Source: Rikenellaceae bacterium (GTDB lineage Bacteria; Bacteroidota; Bacteroidia; Bacteroidales; Rikenellaceae). Taken from it: 51,816 nucleotides of DNA. The notes beneath the pieces are model-generated. The model had not been told where the DNA came from and did no database searches. It saw only the letters and a list, made by a program, of their open reading frames with translations. Below, in pieces: positions 15,527 to 25,498 of this stretch. Location of the stretch: the NCBI GenBank assembly GCA_015059805.1, contig SUZO01000018.1, positions 1-51,816 on the forward strand, in the 5' to 3' direction. Each line of letters begins with the position of its first letter. Position 1 is the stretch's first letter. The position numbers and the translations under genes were made by a program.

Positions 15527-18500
15527 CTAAAAAGTCGTCACGGCGCGCACATAGTAGTCGAGGTACTTACTGCTGCGGTAGGTGCCACTGCCCAGATTGA
15601 CACTACACGCGCGGAACTGACCGTTTGCAAGTTGATCATCATATTCCGTTGACGACCAATAGTAAATAGACGACAACTTATTGGTTAGATTAGTGTTAAG
15701 CTTATCTTTGTTATTATATATGGTAAGCAGTTCCTCTTTTGCAGGTAGATACCACCCATCACCAAGGTCTGCACACCACTTAAAGGCTGGGTACTTTGTC
15801 TCCCAACCAGAGATAGCTTTAACCTTTGCTGTATTATACGCGCCATCAGTCTCACTATCAGCTCCAATAAGGCGTTTTTGTTCCGTCTCGTCAGACGACC
15901 ACTGAAGCGTACCAGTAGACTGCATCATACTTACAATCTTGCCGCTTGTGCCGTCTGCGCTAACCTCAAATACCACGCCCTCCTTCGTACCGTCGTTGTA
16001 GTAGTCACCGACAGCATAAGGGTCGGAGGTTATTCCTGGGGTCGGCTCAGACGTTGCAGTGGTGCTAACACAACGCACTGACTGCCCGAGACAACGATTG
16101 ACGTAGTTCATAGGGGAAACTTTGCTATCATAGAAGCACAAGTAGTACGCACGCTCGCCGTCGCTCGCATGAGGAGAAGCAGACCAATAGTAGCCTATAG
16201 AGCCGACATTACCCAACGCACCACCACTGGTATCGCGACATCCGACAATGGGATACCAAGCTGATAATTTTCCGTCAGACAGAGTCCAGAGGCAACCATA
16301 ATATGTTGAATACCAAGTAATACCAGCCGTTGTTGAACTTGATGTTCCCAACGCTGTTGCCCAGAAACCATTCTTTCCACCATCTGGTACACGATAGCCT
16401 ACTGGACAAGGGTCGTACATACTCTTTGTTGACTCGGTCCAACGCTTTGCATAATTACTATCTTCTGCACCATCGCCAGTGCACCATTCATAATTTTGCC
16501 GAACAAATGTCATCGGGTTTGCCGTCACATAATCAACAGTCTGCTGAGTAGTTACACTACTCCAAGTGCCTGTTGATACTGCGAGTGTACTACTTGAAAC
16601 GGAACTACTACCCAAGAATGGGTCTTTTCTTCCCCACTGATACATAAGGCCAAGAGCACCAACACTGCCAGGGGTAGCAGAAGTTGCACCGAGGTTGCGG
16701 TCCATCATTGTGCCAGCATTGTTGGCATAAACATGGTCATTCCAGCCCTCTTTGCTTAGCCATATATGCCAAGACCAGAGGACAGTATCGTTTGAGTCAC
16801 GCACAGCGATAGATGCATTACCACTATTAAAGGTTGTAGGCGTAGCAAAATAGACATAGCCATCCTTGTATGTAGCTGAGGCAATCAAATCTCCCTCGTT
16901 TGGAGTTGTGCTTGTTCCGAAGCTCTCCCACAGCACAGTTGCACTACTTGCAGAGCCAACACTCTGAGTTGAATTACCCTTAACAACCTTAAACTTATAC
17001 TTACCAGCCGCCTTAACAAGGTAGCAGTTCGCCGTTCCCGCTGCCGAAAGGTCTATATAAGAGGAGGAGTCAAAATCTGGCTCAGGCTCTGGCTTTGGAG
17101 TATCTCCAAACGTTGCCGCGGCGCGGACATTGTAGGGGTTGAACTTATTGCCGTAGTCGGTGGTGCCATTGTTCATACGGACAAACCACGCGCTGAACCG
17201 ACCAGTTGCAGATTGATAATCATCTTCCGTTGACGACCAATAGTAACTAGACAACTTATCAGTTAGATTAGTGTCAAGCTTATCTTTATTATTACACATG
17301 GTAATCAGCTCCTCTTTTGCAGGTAGATACCACCCATCACCAAGGTCTGCGCACCACTTAAAGGCTGGGTACTTTGTCTCCCAACCAGAGATAGCTTTAA
17401 CCTTTGCTGTATTATACGCGCCATCTGTCTCACTATCTGCTCCGATAAGGCGTTCTTGTTCCGTCACATCAGACGACCATTGAAGCGTATCAGTAGACTG
17501 CATCATACCTACAATCTTGCCACTATTGCCGTTATCCCAAACCTCAAACACAACTCCCTCCTTTGTACCGTCATTGTAGTAGTCACCGACAGCATAAGGA
17601 GCGGAGGTAAAAGTGCTTGGGTCGGCAACAATTGCATCGGCGTATGTACTCCAACCCGATGCACTCTTATAGGCGCTAACAGAAGATGCTGGAACGTAGA
17701 TTTTGAAATCTGTAGTAACACCTTCAAACAAATCCTTACCACATTGTGGAGGGGTTACAGCACTGCAATAGATATTTTTTAACTTACTGCAATTCATAAA
17801 AGTAGCATCACCAATCTTTGTTAGATTTTTGGATAAAATAGCACTTGTTAGCGATGTACAATTAAAAAAGCTACCACCAACTATCTCTGTAACACTATCT
17901 GGAATAGTAATATCTTGCAATGATGTACAGTAACTGAAAGAGCCATCGCCAATTGACACAACAGAATTTGGAATAGTAAACTTTTTAATGTTTTTGTATC
18001 CATTAAAGGCAGAAAAGCCAATTTTTTCAACTGCGTTAGGAATTGAATATTCTGTTAATCCACCCAATGCGGCGCATATAACTGTTTTATTAACGACAAT
18101 AAGTTTTTTATCACTTGATGCGTATTTACCATCAAAAGTGGTCAGTTTTTCTCCAGAGAAGGCATTACCACCAATCTCTATCACACTATCAGGGATAGTC
18201 ACACTTTCCACAAGATCACAAGAAGCAAATGCATTGTCATCAATTCTTAACAGTCCGCTTGGTAAAGCAATGGCTGTCAATTTATTACAATCATAAAAAG
18301 CACCAGACTTTATATAGGTGACTGTTTCTGGAATGGTAACACTTTCTAATCCACTACACAGAGAAAACGCCCCATAGCCGATTGTCTTCAAGCCATTCGG
18401 CAACACGACACTCTTAAGATTGGCACAATTGGCAAATGGTTCTTCACCCTCGTCTTCTCCTACTGTAGTCAGAGGTCCACTAAAAGTAATTACTCCCTTA

Positions 18501-19756
18501 CCATTGCTGTAAGTATTTGAGGTAATTGACACATTAAAGTATCCTGTTCCCGCAGGTGTAACTACTTTTCCATCTGTTGATGTGTACCAAATCTCATTAT
18601 TCGCAGGCATTGACTCTGGGTCAGGCTTTGGATTTTCAGTGGTGCTAACACAACGCACTGAGTAGCCAAAGCCACGTTGGATACTATTTGCAGTAGTGAT
18701 ATTGCTATCACCTTCACCAAATGATAATAAGTACGAATATGATGGGTCACTCGGATAAGGAGAAGCTGACCAATAGTCGCCGTAATAACCGACAAGTCTT
18801 AATGATCCTATACTCAAATCGCGATAACCTGTTGCAGGATACCACGCCGTAGTACCGTCAGGCAGTGACCAATTTCTTCCCTTATTCGTTGAGTCCCAAG
18901 TAGATCCTGTATGAGCAGTTGCCCAGAAGCCAGTCTCACCTCCATCTGGCACACGATAACCTACAGGGCATGGGTCGTGCATAGTTTTTACAGAGTCATT
19001 CCATCGTCTTGCATAGTCTAAAACATCTTCAGTTGAACACCACTCACCAGGTCCACCAATGAATGTCATCGGATTTTCAATTGTATAGTCAATAGATTGC
19101 TTAACTGTAACTATATTCCAAGCACCCGTTGATTCAGCAATGGTTGTACCACTTGTTGCACCACTACCCAAGAATGGGTCTTTGCGACCCCACTGGTACA
19201 AAAGACCAAGCGATCCTACACTGCCAGGGGTAGCAGAGGTAGCACCAAGGTTGCGGTCCATCATTGTGCCAGCATTATTTGGATACACATCATCTTTCCA
19301 GCCCTCTTTGCTTAGCCAGATATGCCAAGACCAGAGAATTTTTGCGTTTGAGTCACGCACAGCAATAGATGCATTACCACTCTTAAAGGTTGTAGGGGTA
19401 GCAAAATAGACATAGCCATCCTTGTATGTAGCTGAGGCAATCAAATCGCCAACATTCGGAGTATTACTTGTTCCGAAGCTCTCCCACAGCACAGTTGCAC
19501 TACTTGCAGCACCAACGCTCTGCGTTGAATTACCCTTTACAGCCTTAAGCTTATACTTTCCAGCAGCCTTAACAAGGTAGCAGTTTGCCGTACCCTCTGC
19601 CGAAAGGTCTATATAAGAGGAGGAGTCAAAATCTGGCTCTGGCTTTGGCGTAGGAGTTGGTGTAGGGGTTTGAATATCCTCAAAAACGATAGTTTGCGTG
19701 CAGCCAAGAGTGAAAATGGCTGTGAGCAAGAGGAGTATATTTTTAACTTTTTTCAT
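15527..19756 (-). CDS. Giant lipoprotein: FISUMP - BspA LRR - DUF1566-like - FISUMP - DUF1566-like
   Basis: The 1409-residue protein has a signal peptide with a probable lipid Cys at 19 (TLGC) and a Thr/Pro linker (about 30-40). The domain order is: FISUMP-type domain (about 45-370; MMDRNLGA, LYQWGRKDPF, DPCPVGYRVPDGGE, RCVS); BspA-type leucine-rich repeats (about 400-690; repeated SVTIPDSV.EIG..AF); DUF1566/Lcl-like domain (about 720-875; PAVGDYY-like opening, ADLGDGWYLPAKEEL, YYWSSTE); then a second FISUMP copy (about 885-1225) and a second DUF1566-like copy to the C-terminus. The two copies of each module are nearly identical, also at DNA level. Such lipoproteins are probably surface-exposed binding proteins. 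It lies 12 bp after the PEGA gene, in the argS-obgE operon. Ligand unknown. Confidence 0.85.
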   Translation of the reverse strand: MKKVKNILLLLTAIFTLGCTQTIVFEDIQTPTPTPTPKPEPDFDSSSYIDLSAEGTANCYLVKAAGKYKLKAVKGNSTQSVGAASSATVLWESFGTSNTPNVGDLIASATYKDGYVYFATPTTFKSGNASIAVRDSNAKILWSWHIWLSKEGWKDDVYPNNAGTMMDRNLGATSATPGSVGSLGLLYQWGRKDPFLGSGATSGTTIAESTGAWNIVTVKQSIDYTIENPMTFIGGPGEWCSTEDVLDYARRWNDSVKTMHDPCPVGYRVPDGGETGFWATAHTGSTWDSTNKGRNWSLPDGTTAWYPATGYRDLSIGSLRLVGYYGDYWSASPYPSDPSYSYLLSFGEGDSNITTANSIQRGFGYSVRCVSTTENPKPDPESMPANNEIWYTSTDGKVVTPAGTGYFNVSITSNTYSNGKGVITFSGPLTTVGEDEGEEPFANCANLKSVVLPNGLKTIGYGAFSLCSGLESVTIPETVTYIKSGAFYDCNKLTAIALPSGLLRIDDNAFASCDLVESVTIPDSVIEIGGNAFSGEKLTTFDGKYASSDKKLIVVNKTVICAALGGLTEYSIPNAVEKIGFSAFNGYKNIKKFTIPNSVVSIGDGSFSYCTSLQDITIPDSVTEIVGGSFFNCTSLTSAILSKNLTKIGDATFMNCSKLKNIYCSAVTPPQCGKDLFEGVTTDFKIYVPASSVSAYKSASGWSTYADAIVADPSTFTSAPYAVGDYYNDGTKEGVVFEVWDNGNSGKIVGMMQSTDTLQWSSDVTEQERLIGADSETDGAYNTAKVKAISGWETKYPAFKWCADLGDGWYLPAKEELITMCNNKDKLDTNLTDKLSSYYWSSTEDDYQSATGRFSAWFVRMNNGTTDYGNKFNPYNVRAAATFGDTPKPEPEPDFDSSSYIDLSAAGTANCYLVKAAGKYKFKVVKGNSTQSVGSASSATVLWESFGTSTTPNEGDLIASATYKDGYVYFATPTTFNSGNASIAVRDSNDTVLWSWHIWLSKEGWNDHVYANNAGTMMDRNLGATSATPGSVGALGLMYQWGRKDPFLGSSSVSSSTLAVSTGTWSSVTTQQTVDYVTANPMTFVRQNYEWCTGDGAEDSNYAKRWTESTKSMYDPCPVGYRVPDGGKNGFWATALGTSSSTTAGITWYSTYYGCLWTLSDGKLSAWYPIVGCRDTSGGALGNVGSIGYYWSASPHASDGERAYYLCFYDSKVSPMNYVNRCLGQSVRCVSTTATSEPTPGITSDPYAVGDYYNDGTKEGVVFEVSADGTSGKIVSMMQSTGTLQWSSDETEQKRLIGADSETDGAYNTAKVKAISGWETKYPAFKWCADLGDGWYLPAKEELLTIYNNKDKLNTNLTNKLSSIYYWSSTEYDDQLANGQFRACSVNLGSGTYRSSKYLDYYVRAVTTF
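15674..19640. repeat. Long intragenic direct repeats in the giant lipoprotein gene
   Basis: Two modules are duplicated inside the gene. The DUF1566-like module at about 15680-16020 matches about 17240-17610, sharing long identical blocks such as the run at 15741-15780 and 17321-17360. The FISUMP module at about 16050-17090 matches about 18640-19640. The arrangement A-(LRR)-B-A'-B' suggests duplication of an A-B unit with an LRR block between A and B in one copy. Copies this similar can recombine to shorten or lengthen the protein. Confidence 0.85.
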
Positions 19757-19768
19757 AGTTGCGAGGAT

Positions 19769-21925
19769 TTAGAAGGTAAAGCCGAGAGATAGTTTAGCAC
19801 CGAGGCACATATCTGACTTGATGTCTAACTGTTTGTCGGTGTAGGACTCTTCCCACGGTAGCATCTGAGCTGAAGCACCTAAACTGAAGTAGAATTTGCC
19901 GAGATTTACGCCGAAGCTAAGGTCGCCAAACGCGCCATTAGTGTGGTATTTATACTCAACGCCGTTATGTGTAAAGTTATCCGAGCCAAAGAGTTTACCT
20001 CCCGCAGAGAGTGCAAAGAATGTTCTGCTGCGAGAGCCCATATACGCGCGTGCGTGTATATATATAGGTACATTAAATCCCCCAGCGGAGAGTGCGGGCA
20101 ATTTACTATTATCAATATTATCAAAATTATACTCTGCGCCTACACCCAAACCGACAAACATAGTCCTATTTGCCCTAACTCCGCCAATGTAGCTAACAGC
20201 GATATGGTTTACAGTAGAATATGGAACAAAGTGCATAGAGTAGCCCGCATCAATACCCTGCTCATAGTGCGGCTTAACCTTTGCTGGAGCTGGTTTTGGA
20301 CTCTTAGCAACTTTAGGCTTAGCAGCAGGAGTCTTAGCAGGTTTTGCTGGAGCTGCAGGTTTAGCGGTTGGGGTCTTGACAGGCTTTGCTGGGGTTGTAG
20401 CTGGAGTGCGCTGAACGTTACTCTTAAGTGGAATAGTTACATACTGCATCTGATCCTTTACAATAGTAACGCGCTGAGAGGCGACATCATATCCACTCTT
20501 CTTGACAGTGATTGTATGCTCGCCGATAAGCAGATTTTTGATTGTTGCTGGAGTCTGCTGACCCGTAGCCACGTCATCAATAAAGATTTCGCCCTTTTGT
20601 GGTGTAGAAGATACATCCACAGAGCCGCAGATAGGTGTAGGTGCTTTCAGCTCAACTGTCATCGGCTCAGCCGCTACAACTTCAAAGAATTGCGGAGTGG
20701 ATGAGTGCAATGCCTTACGAGCTTCAACCTCGTATATTCCAAGCTCCAGCTCTGTAGTATAGACACCTTTAGCTACAAGTACATCATTGAGCCAAATTTG
20801 GGTATCTGAATCTGAAGCCTTGATGGTCACCGGTGCAAAGTTTGCCACAAGCACTGGGGTAATATTTACACTCTGACCATCGGCAATATTAACCCTTGTC
20901 TGATATGGTTTATGGCGCGGTTTTACTATTCTTATATTGTGCTCACCCTTTGGTAGCTGAACAGTGGTTAAGTTATTACTCTCCACGCGGCTATTATCAA
21001 CATATACAACCGCATCATCAAGCGCTACCCCGTTGATATTCAGAAATCCAAATGCTGGAGTTAGAGCTACTGACACTTCAACCTTCTTATCGCGCACAAT
21101 TATCTGAGCCGTATGTGAATTGTAGTTTGGAGCGGTAACGGTATATTGATAAGTTCCAGGTTTGAGTCGCTTATCAACAATACCCTCGCTACCCTTTGTC
21201 ACCTGCAAAAATGCGCCGTCAATCTCCACCATAGCGTCAATATCTACTGGTGTAATCTCAAAAACCACATGCTGAGGTGCCGCTGAAACGACATCTAAAG
21301 TCTGGCGGAAGAAGATTGAGTTTTTATTCACATCAATAGGTTGCTCGCTCGATGCAGCGCCATAAACGACTCTAAGAGTATGCTCTCCAATAATCACGTC
21401 AGAGACTGTACAACTCATATTGTCGCCCGTCTGCCCCTTAAATATATCATCCAAATAGACATCCGCACCAGCAACGTTACTATTAACAACAATGCTGTAG
21501 GTCTGATTAAGGACGGCGTGCATCTCATACTCGCGGTTAGGCTCAAGGTTAAGCGTCACCTCGTTACTCTCTCCAAAGTCGGGGCTCACAACATAGAAAC
21601 GAGTGTTTGGCTTAGCCGTCATCTCAAGAATTAACACGTTGTCAAAATAGGGAGCTACCTTCTGTTTAGTAAGGTCTGTATTTGAGACATGTTTAACTTC
21701 AAGAGCTTCAACCTGCGCCCTATTCATTCGATCAAACTTAATCTTCACTCGTGCACACGCTTGACGCGAGTGATCCAAGCCTATAGGATCAACATTTGCG
21801 CCAGTAAGTGCATCAGTCTGCACCGCACGAAAAGTACTTTCGTCAATGATAATTGAATGCTCAACCTGCGCAAGAGCAGTGGTTGTGATAAAACAAGATA
21901 GTAGTATTGCAAATAGTTTCTTCAT
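19769..21925 (-). CDS. PEGA-repeat protein with C-terminal outer-membrane barrel-like domain
   Basis: The 718-residue exported protein starts with a Sec signal peptide (MKKLFAILLSCFITTTALAQ); ATG at 21925 is chosen because an in-frame upstream start (21958) would add a non-signal extension reaching the obgE stop. The middle contains several PEGA-like beta domains (about 150-205, 295-350, 445-515; for example EIFIDDVATGQQTPATIKNLLIGEH). Then come an Ala/Lys/Pro-rich linker (about 520-575) and a C-terminal region of about 145 residues with alternating aromatic/Gly strands ending in SLGFTF, as in small outer-membrane barrels. A role in cell-surface anchoring is inferred. It is 33 bp after obgE and 12 bp before the giant lipoprotein gene, so the two surface proteins are likely coexpressed partners. 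Confidence 0.75.
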   Translation of the reverse strand: MKKLFAILLSCFITTTALAQVEHSIIIDESTFRAVQTDALTGANVDPIGLDHSRQACARVKIKFDRMNRAQVEALEVKHVSNTDLTKQKVAPYFDNVLILEMTAKPNTRFYVVSPDFGESNEVTLNLEPNREYEMHAVLNQTYSIVVNSNVAGADVYLDDIFKGQTGDNMSCTVSDVIIGEHTLRVVYGAASSEQPIDVNKNSIFFRQTLDVVSAAPQHVVFEITPVDIDAMVEIDGAFLQVTKGSEGIVDKRLKPGTYQYTVTAPNYNSHTAQIIVRDKKVEVSVALTPAFGFLNINGVALDDAVVYVDNSRVESNNLTTVQLPKGEHNIRIVKPRHKPYQTRVNIADGQSVNITPVLVANFAPVTIKASDSDTQIWLNDVLVAKGVYTTELELGIYEVEARKALHSSTPQFFEVVAAEPMTVELKAPTPICGSVDVSSTPQKGEIFIDDVATGQQTPATIKNLLIGEHTITVKKSGYDVASQRVTIVKDQMQYVTIPLKSNVQRTPATTPAKPVKTPTAKPAAPAKPAKTPAAKPKVAKSPKPAPAKVKPHYEQGIDAGYSMHFVPYSTVNHIAVSYIGGVRANRTMFVGLGVGAEYNFDNIDNSKLPALSAGGFNVPIYIHARAYMGSRSRTFFALSAGGKLFGSDNFTHNGVEYKYHTNGAFGDLSFGVNLGKFYFSLGASAQMLPWEESYTDKQLDIKSDMCLGAKLSLGFTF

Positions 21926-21958
21926 ATCAACAGCAAAAGGTCGGTTTCCCGACCTCAA

Positions 21959-22969
21959 TTATTGTAATATCTGCCAGAGTTTATCTTTAAGTTGTTGGAT
22001 GCCAAGACCTGTAACCGATGAGATAAAGAGGCACTCTATATCCTTTGGAAGCTCTGCCTTCATCTGTTCCATAAGTTCCTCGTCAAGCATATCACACTTA
22101 GTAACAGCAAGAATACGCTGTTTATCAAGTAGTTCGGGGTTATACTGCGTAAGCTCGCCCAATAGAATATCATACGCCTGAGCAATATTATCGCTATCGG
22201 CAGCAACCATAAACAGCAGCACTGAGTTTCGCTCAATATGTCTTAAAAATCGTGTACCGATACCCTTACCTTCGTGCGCGCCTTCAATAATTCCTGGGAT
22301 GTCAGCCATAACAAATGAGTGACCATTACGAACCTCTACAATACCGAGGTTAGGCTCAAGGGTTGTAAAGGCGTAATCTGCAATCTTTGGTTTAGCGGCT
22401 GAAACAACCGAGAGAAGCGTACTCTTGCCCGCATTTGGGAAGCCCACAAGACCCACATCGGCAAGTACTTTAAGCTCAAGGATAAATGCACCCTCGTCGC
22501 CCTCCTCACCTGGCTGAGCATAACGTGGTGCCTGGTTTGTCGCAGTCTTAAAGTGCCAGTTGCCTAATCCACCACGACCACCCTTAAGCAGGACAAGCTC
22601 CTCGCCATCCTCAGTAACCTCGCCAACATACTGCAGCTCAGTCTCACCATCCTCGGTCTCAACAATACGACGAGCAATAGTACCCAACGGCACAGGGATA
22701 ACGATATCCTTAGCATCCTTGCCGCTTGAGCGCGCGCCAGAACCACACTGACCATCCTCAGCAAACTGGTGGCGCTGATACTTAAGGTGGATAAGGGTCC
22801 AATATTGACGCTCTCCCTTGAGGATAATGCTGCCGCCCTTACCGCCATCACCACCATCTGGGCCTCCGAAGGCTACGAACTTCTCACGGCGGAAGTGTGC
22901 CGAGCCAGCTCCTCCATGACCAGAGCGAGCGAATATCTTTACATAGTCTACAAAATTAGAGCCTGCCAT
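21959..22969 (-). CDS. obgE: Obg family GTPase (CgtA)
   Basis: This essential ribosome-assembly GTPase of 336 residues has the N-terminal glycine-rich Obg fold (about 1-155; [26 protein letters not shown]), then the G domain: G1 GFPNAGKST, switch region with TTLEPNLG, G3 [10 protein letters not shown]4 TKCD, G5 SSVTG. The variable C-terminal OCT domain is absent, as in other short Obg proteins. It starts 2 bp after argS on the same strand, so the two genes are cotranscribed. The two downstream surface-protein genes appear to hang on the same operon. Confidence 0.97.
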   Translation of the reverse strand: MAGSNFVDYVKIFARSGHGGAGSAHFRREKFVAFGGPDGGDGGKGGSIILKGERQYWTLIHLKYQRHQFAEDGQCGSGARSSGKDAKDIVIPVPLGTIARRIVETEDGETELQYVGEVTEDGEELVLLKGGRGGLGNWHFKTATNQAPRYAQPGEEGDEGAFILELKVLADVGLVGFPNAGKSTLLSVVSAAKPKIADYAFTTLEPNLGIVEVRNGHSFVMADIPGIIEGAHEGKGIGTRFLRHIERNSVLLFMVAADSDNIAQAYDILLGELTQYNPELLDKQRILAVTKCDMLDEELMEQMKAELPKDIECLFISSVTGLGIQQLKDKLWQILQ

Positions 22970-22971
22970 AA

Positions 22972-24756
22972 TTACATTCTTTGTGGCACCTCAATGCCGA
23001 GTAACAACATAGCTGTACGGATAGTGCGTGCCACCTGTTGAGCCAACTTTAGGCGCATACGCTTTGTAGTCTCACACTGCTCACGAAGGATAGAGTGGTC
23101 GTGGTAGTAGCCATTAAAGAGTTTACAGAGCTCGTATGTATATGCCGCAATAACTGACGGAGCAAACGCCTCAGCAGCAGCCTTGACAGTCTGTGGATAG
23201 TCGCACAGAGTCTTGATAATTTCAATCTCCTCTGGGAGTAATGTTGCATTCTCAACCACTGCAGAGTAGTCTATACCCTGCTCCTCAGCCTTGCGGAGCA
23301 CAGAGCATATACGCGCGTGGGTGTACTGGATAAATGGTCCAGTATTACCGTTAAAGTCAATACTCTCGCGCGGGTCAAAGAGCATAGTCTTCTTAGGGTC
23401 TACCTTGAGGATAAAGTACTTGAGCGCACCAAGACCAATCATGCTGCAAATCTTATCAGCCTCCTCGTCAGTGCAACCATCAAGTTTACCAAGCTCTGCC
23501 GACATTTCGCGTGCTGTAGCAACCATCTTCTCTACAAGGTCGTCTGCATCTACTACAGTTCCCTCACGAGACTTCATCTTACCCTCTGGAAGCTCTACCA
23601 TACCGTATGAGAGGTGGTAGATATCGTCGCTCCACTCATATCCGAGCTTCTTAAGCACGAGCTTAAGCACCTGGAAGTGGTAGTTCTGCTCGTTACCTAC
23701 AACATAAGTGATACCGTCAAGGTTATTCTGCTCAAAACGCTGAAGGGCTGTACCCAAATCCTGTGTCATATAGACCGATGTACCATCGCCACGAAGAAGA
23801 AGCTTCTGGTCAAGACCGTCTGCAGTAAGGTCAATCCAAACTGAGCCATCCTCCTTGCGGAAGAAGATACCCTTCTCAAGACCCTCAGCAACAATGCTCT
23901 TACCGAGCAGATAAGTCTGGCTCTCATAGTAGACCTTATCAAAATCAACGCCCAAGGTCTTATAAGTTACATCAAAGCCCTCGTAAACCCAGCCGTTCAT
24001 CATCTCCCAAAGTGCACGAACATCCTCGTCCTTTGCCTCCCACTTACGCAGCATATCCTGCGCCTCAAGAAGAATTGGAGCAGATTTCTTTGCCTCCTCA
24101 AGGCTCATACCACCCTCTACAAGTTCATTAACCTCAGCCTTATAGTGCTTATCAAACTCTACATAGTAATCGCCCACAAGGTGGTCACCCTTAATGCCAG
24201 TACTCTCTGGTGTGGCGCCATTGCCATAACGCTGCCAAGCAACCATAGACTTGCAGATGTGAATACCACGGTCATTGACAAGATTTGCCTTGATAACTTT
24301 GTGTCCACTTGCTGCAAGAATCTGCGAAACAGAGTAGCCGAGCAGGTTGTTACGGATATGACCAAGGTGGAGCGGTTTATTTGTATTCGGTGAAGAGTAC
24401 TCAACCATAATAGTCTTACCTGTAGGCTCTGCCTGACCATAATTCTCAGTAGAGGCAATCTGATCAAAGCGATTTTTCCAGAACTCAGCCTTGAGCGAGA
24501 TATTCAAAAAGCCCTTGATAACATTATATCCGCCAATCTCAGAGCGCTGTTCAACAAGCTTTGCTCCAATCTCATTGGCTGTAGCCTCAGGAGCCTTACG
24601 AGAGAGCTTAAGAAGCGGGAAAGTTACAACTGTATAGTCACCCTCAAACTCCTTACGAGTCTTTTGAATCTGGATATGCTGTGTAGTGACATTGTCACCA
24701 TAAAGTTGCTGTGCTACAGCAAGTACTAATTCTGAAATGTAATTGTCAATATTCAT
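22972..24756 (-). CDS. argS: Arginyl-tRNA synthetase
   Basis: This class Ia synthetase charges tRNA-Arg. The 594-residue protein has the N-terminal Arg-specific additional domain, the HIGH-type motif as HLGH inside [19 protein letters not shown], the KMSKS region in the form GKMKSREGT, and the C-terminal anticodon-binding domain ending in [15 protein letters not shown], as is typical of the family. Length is normal. It is the first gene of a minus-strand run argS-obgE-PEGA-FISUMP, with a promoter box at 24777-24784. Confidence 0.97.
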   Translation of the reverse strand: MNIDNYISELVLAVAQQLYGDNVTTQHIQIQKTRKEFEGDYTVVTFPLLKLSRKAPEATANEIGAKLVEQRSEIGGYNVIKGFLNISLKAEFWKNRFDQIASTENYGQAEPTGKTIMVEYSSPNTNKPLHLGHIRNNLLGYSVSQILAASGHKVIKANLVNDRGIHICKSMVAWQRYGNGATPESTGIKGDHLVGDYYVEFDKHYKAEVNELVEGGMSLEEAKKSAPILLEAQDMLRKWEAKDEDVRALWEMMNGWVYEGFDVTYKTLGVDFDKVYYESQTYLLGKSIVAEGLEKGIFFRKEDGSVWIDLTADGLDQKLLLRGDGTSVYMTQDLGTALQRFEQNNLDGITYVVGNEQNYHFQVLKLVLKKLGYEWSDDIYHLSYGMVELPEGKMKSREGTVVDADDLVEKMVATAREMSAELGKLDGCTDEEADKICSMIGLGALKYFILKVDPKKTMLFDPRESIDFNGNTGPFIQYTHARICSVLRKAEEQGIDYSAVVENATLLPEEIEIIKTLCDYPQTVKAAAEAFAPSVIAAYTYELCKLFNGYYHDHSILREQCETTKRMRLKLAQQVARTIRTAMLLLGIEVPQRM

Positions 24757-24776
24757 AATGAGAAATTTTTAATTTG

Positions 24777-24784
24777 CAAAGATA
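24777..24784 (-). promoter_or_regulatory. -7 box for the argS operon
   Basis: Minus-strand TATCTTTG matches TAnnTTTG and lies 20 bp upstream of the argS ATG, giving a leader of about 10-15 nt. Confidence 0.6.
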
Positions 24785-24807
24785 ATAGAATTTCAAACAA
24801 CTAATTG

Positions 24808-25437
24808 TTAATCTCTCTTAACGCCCTTATAAATTATGAATGCGAGCGCCAAAACGACCACTGCAATAATGCAATAACCAATCTCATGGCTATACTTAGT
24901 CACTGTTGCGATAAGCATATCCTCTGGCACTACAGACTCAAGATAATAACCCAAAGCAGCAAGTACGCTATTCCACAATCCTGCGCCAACGGCTGTGTAG
25001 AGTGCGAACTTCGCAATATTCATCTTGGCAAGACCTGCAGGAATAGAGATTAACTGTCGCACAGCAGGTACAAGGCGACCTACAAGTGTTGCAGCAACAC
25101 CATAGCGAACAAAGAACTGCTCTGCCTTGACAACCTTCTGCTCATCAAGCAGACACATGTGCCCTAAACGGCTATTAGCAAACTTATAGACAATAGGCTT
25201 TCCGAGCCAAAGTGCCAGAAAGTAGTTTATAAACGCACCTATTAGTGCTCCAACAGTTGCAAAAAAAACAACCAACCAGACATTAAGCTCACCAGTTGCT
25301 GCCGCCTTATACGCTGCGGGAGGCACAACGACCTCACTCGGAAATGGAATAAACGAACTCTCTATAGCCATCAGCAATGTGATAGTCCAGTAGTTCAAAT
25401 TCTCCAAACACCACTCTATAAATCCTAAAGACTCCAT
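24808..25437 (-). CDS. DedA-family membrane protein
   Basis: The 209-residue protein belongs to the DedA (SNARE-associated/VTT) family, whose members are undecaprenyl-phosphate or phospholipid transporters. Visible markers are the FIPFPSEVVVPPAAY segment, the conserved GALIGAFINYFLALWLG helix, and the F-x-R-Y-G...GRLVPAVRQLISIPAG motif with the two essential arginines. ATG at 25437 is preferred over the TTG two codons upstream. A TAnnTTTG box at 25458-25465 drives it, divergent from the next gene. Its product could recycle the lipid carrier used by the polysaccharide cluster, but that is only a family-based suggestion. Confidence 0.92.
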   Translation of the reverse strand: MESLGFIEWCLENLNYWTITLLMAIESSFIPFPSEVVVPPAAYKAAATGELNVWLVVFFATVGALIGAFINYFLALWLGKPIVYKFANSRLGHMCLLDEQKVVKAEQFFVRYGVAATLVGRLVPAVRQLISIPAGLAKMNIAKFALYTAVGAGLWNSVLAALGYYLESVVPEDMLIATVTKYSHEIGYCIIAVVVLALAFIIYKGVKRD

Positions 25438-25457
25438 AATCAATATTTTTTCCGCCG

Positions 25458-25465
25458 CAAAGGTA
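25458..25465 (-). promoter_or_regulatory. -7 box for dedA-like gene
   Basis: Minus-strand TACCTTTG lies 21 bp upstream of the ATG at 25437. It is divergent from the plus-strand box at 25487. Confidence 0.55.
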
Positions 25466-25486
25466 GTGAATATTTCCGATTTTTAC

Positions 25487-25494
25487 TACTTTTG
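25487..25494 (+). promoter_or_regulatory. -7 box very close to the DUF5009 start codon
   Basis: TACTTTTG fits TAnnTTTG and ends only 4 bp before the ATG at 25499. If used, transcription would start at or near the A of the ATG, giving a leaderless mRNA. Confidence 0.45.
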
Positions 25495-25498
25495 TTCT

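Noticed and set aside
19943..20704. 253-codon plus-strand ORF inside the PEGA gene
   Set aside because: It is antisense to a gene with clear domains, and its product has no coherent motifs or start context; it is a shadow ORF of the biased codon use.
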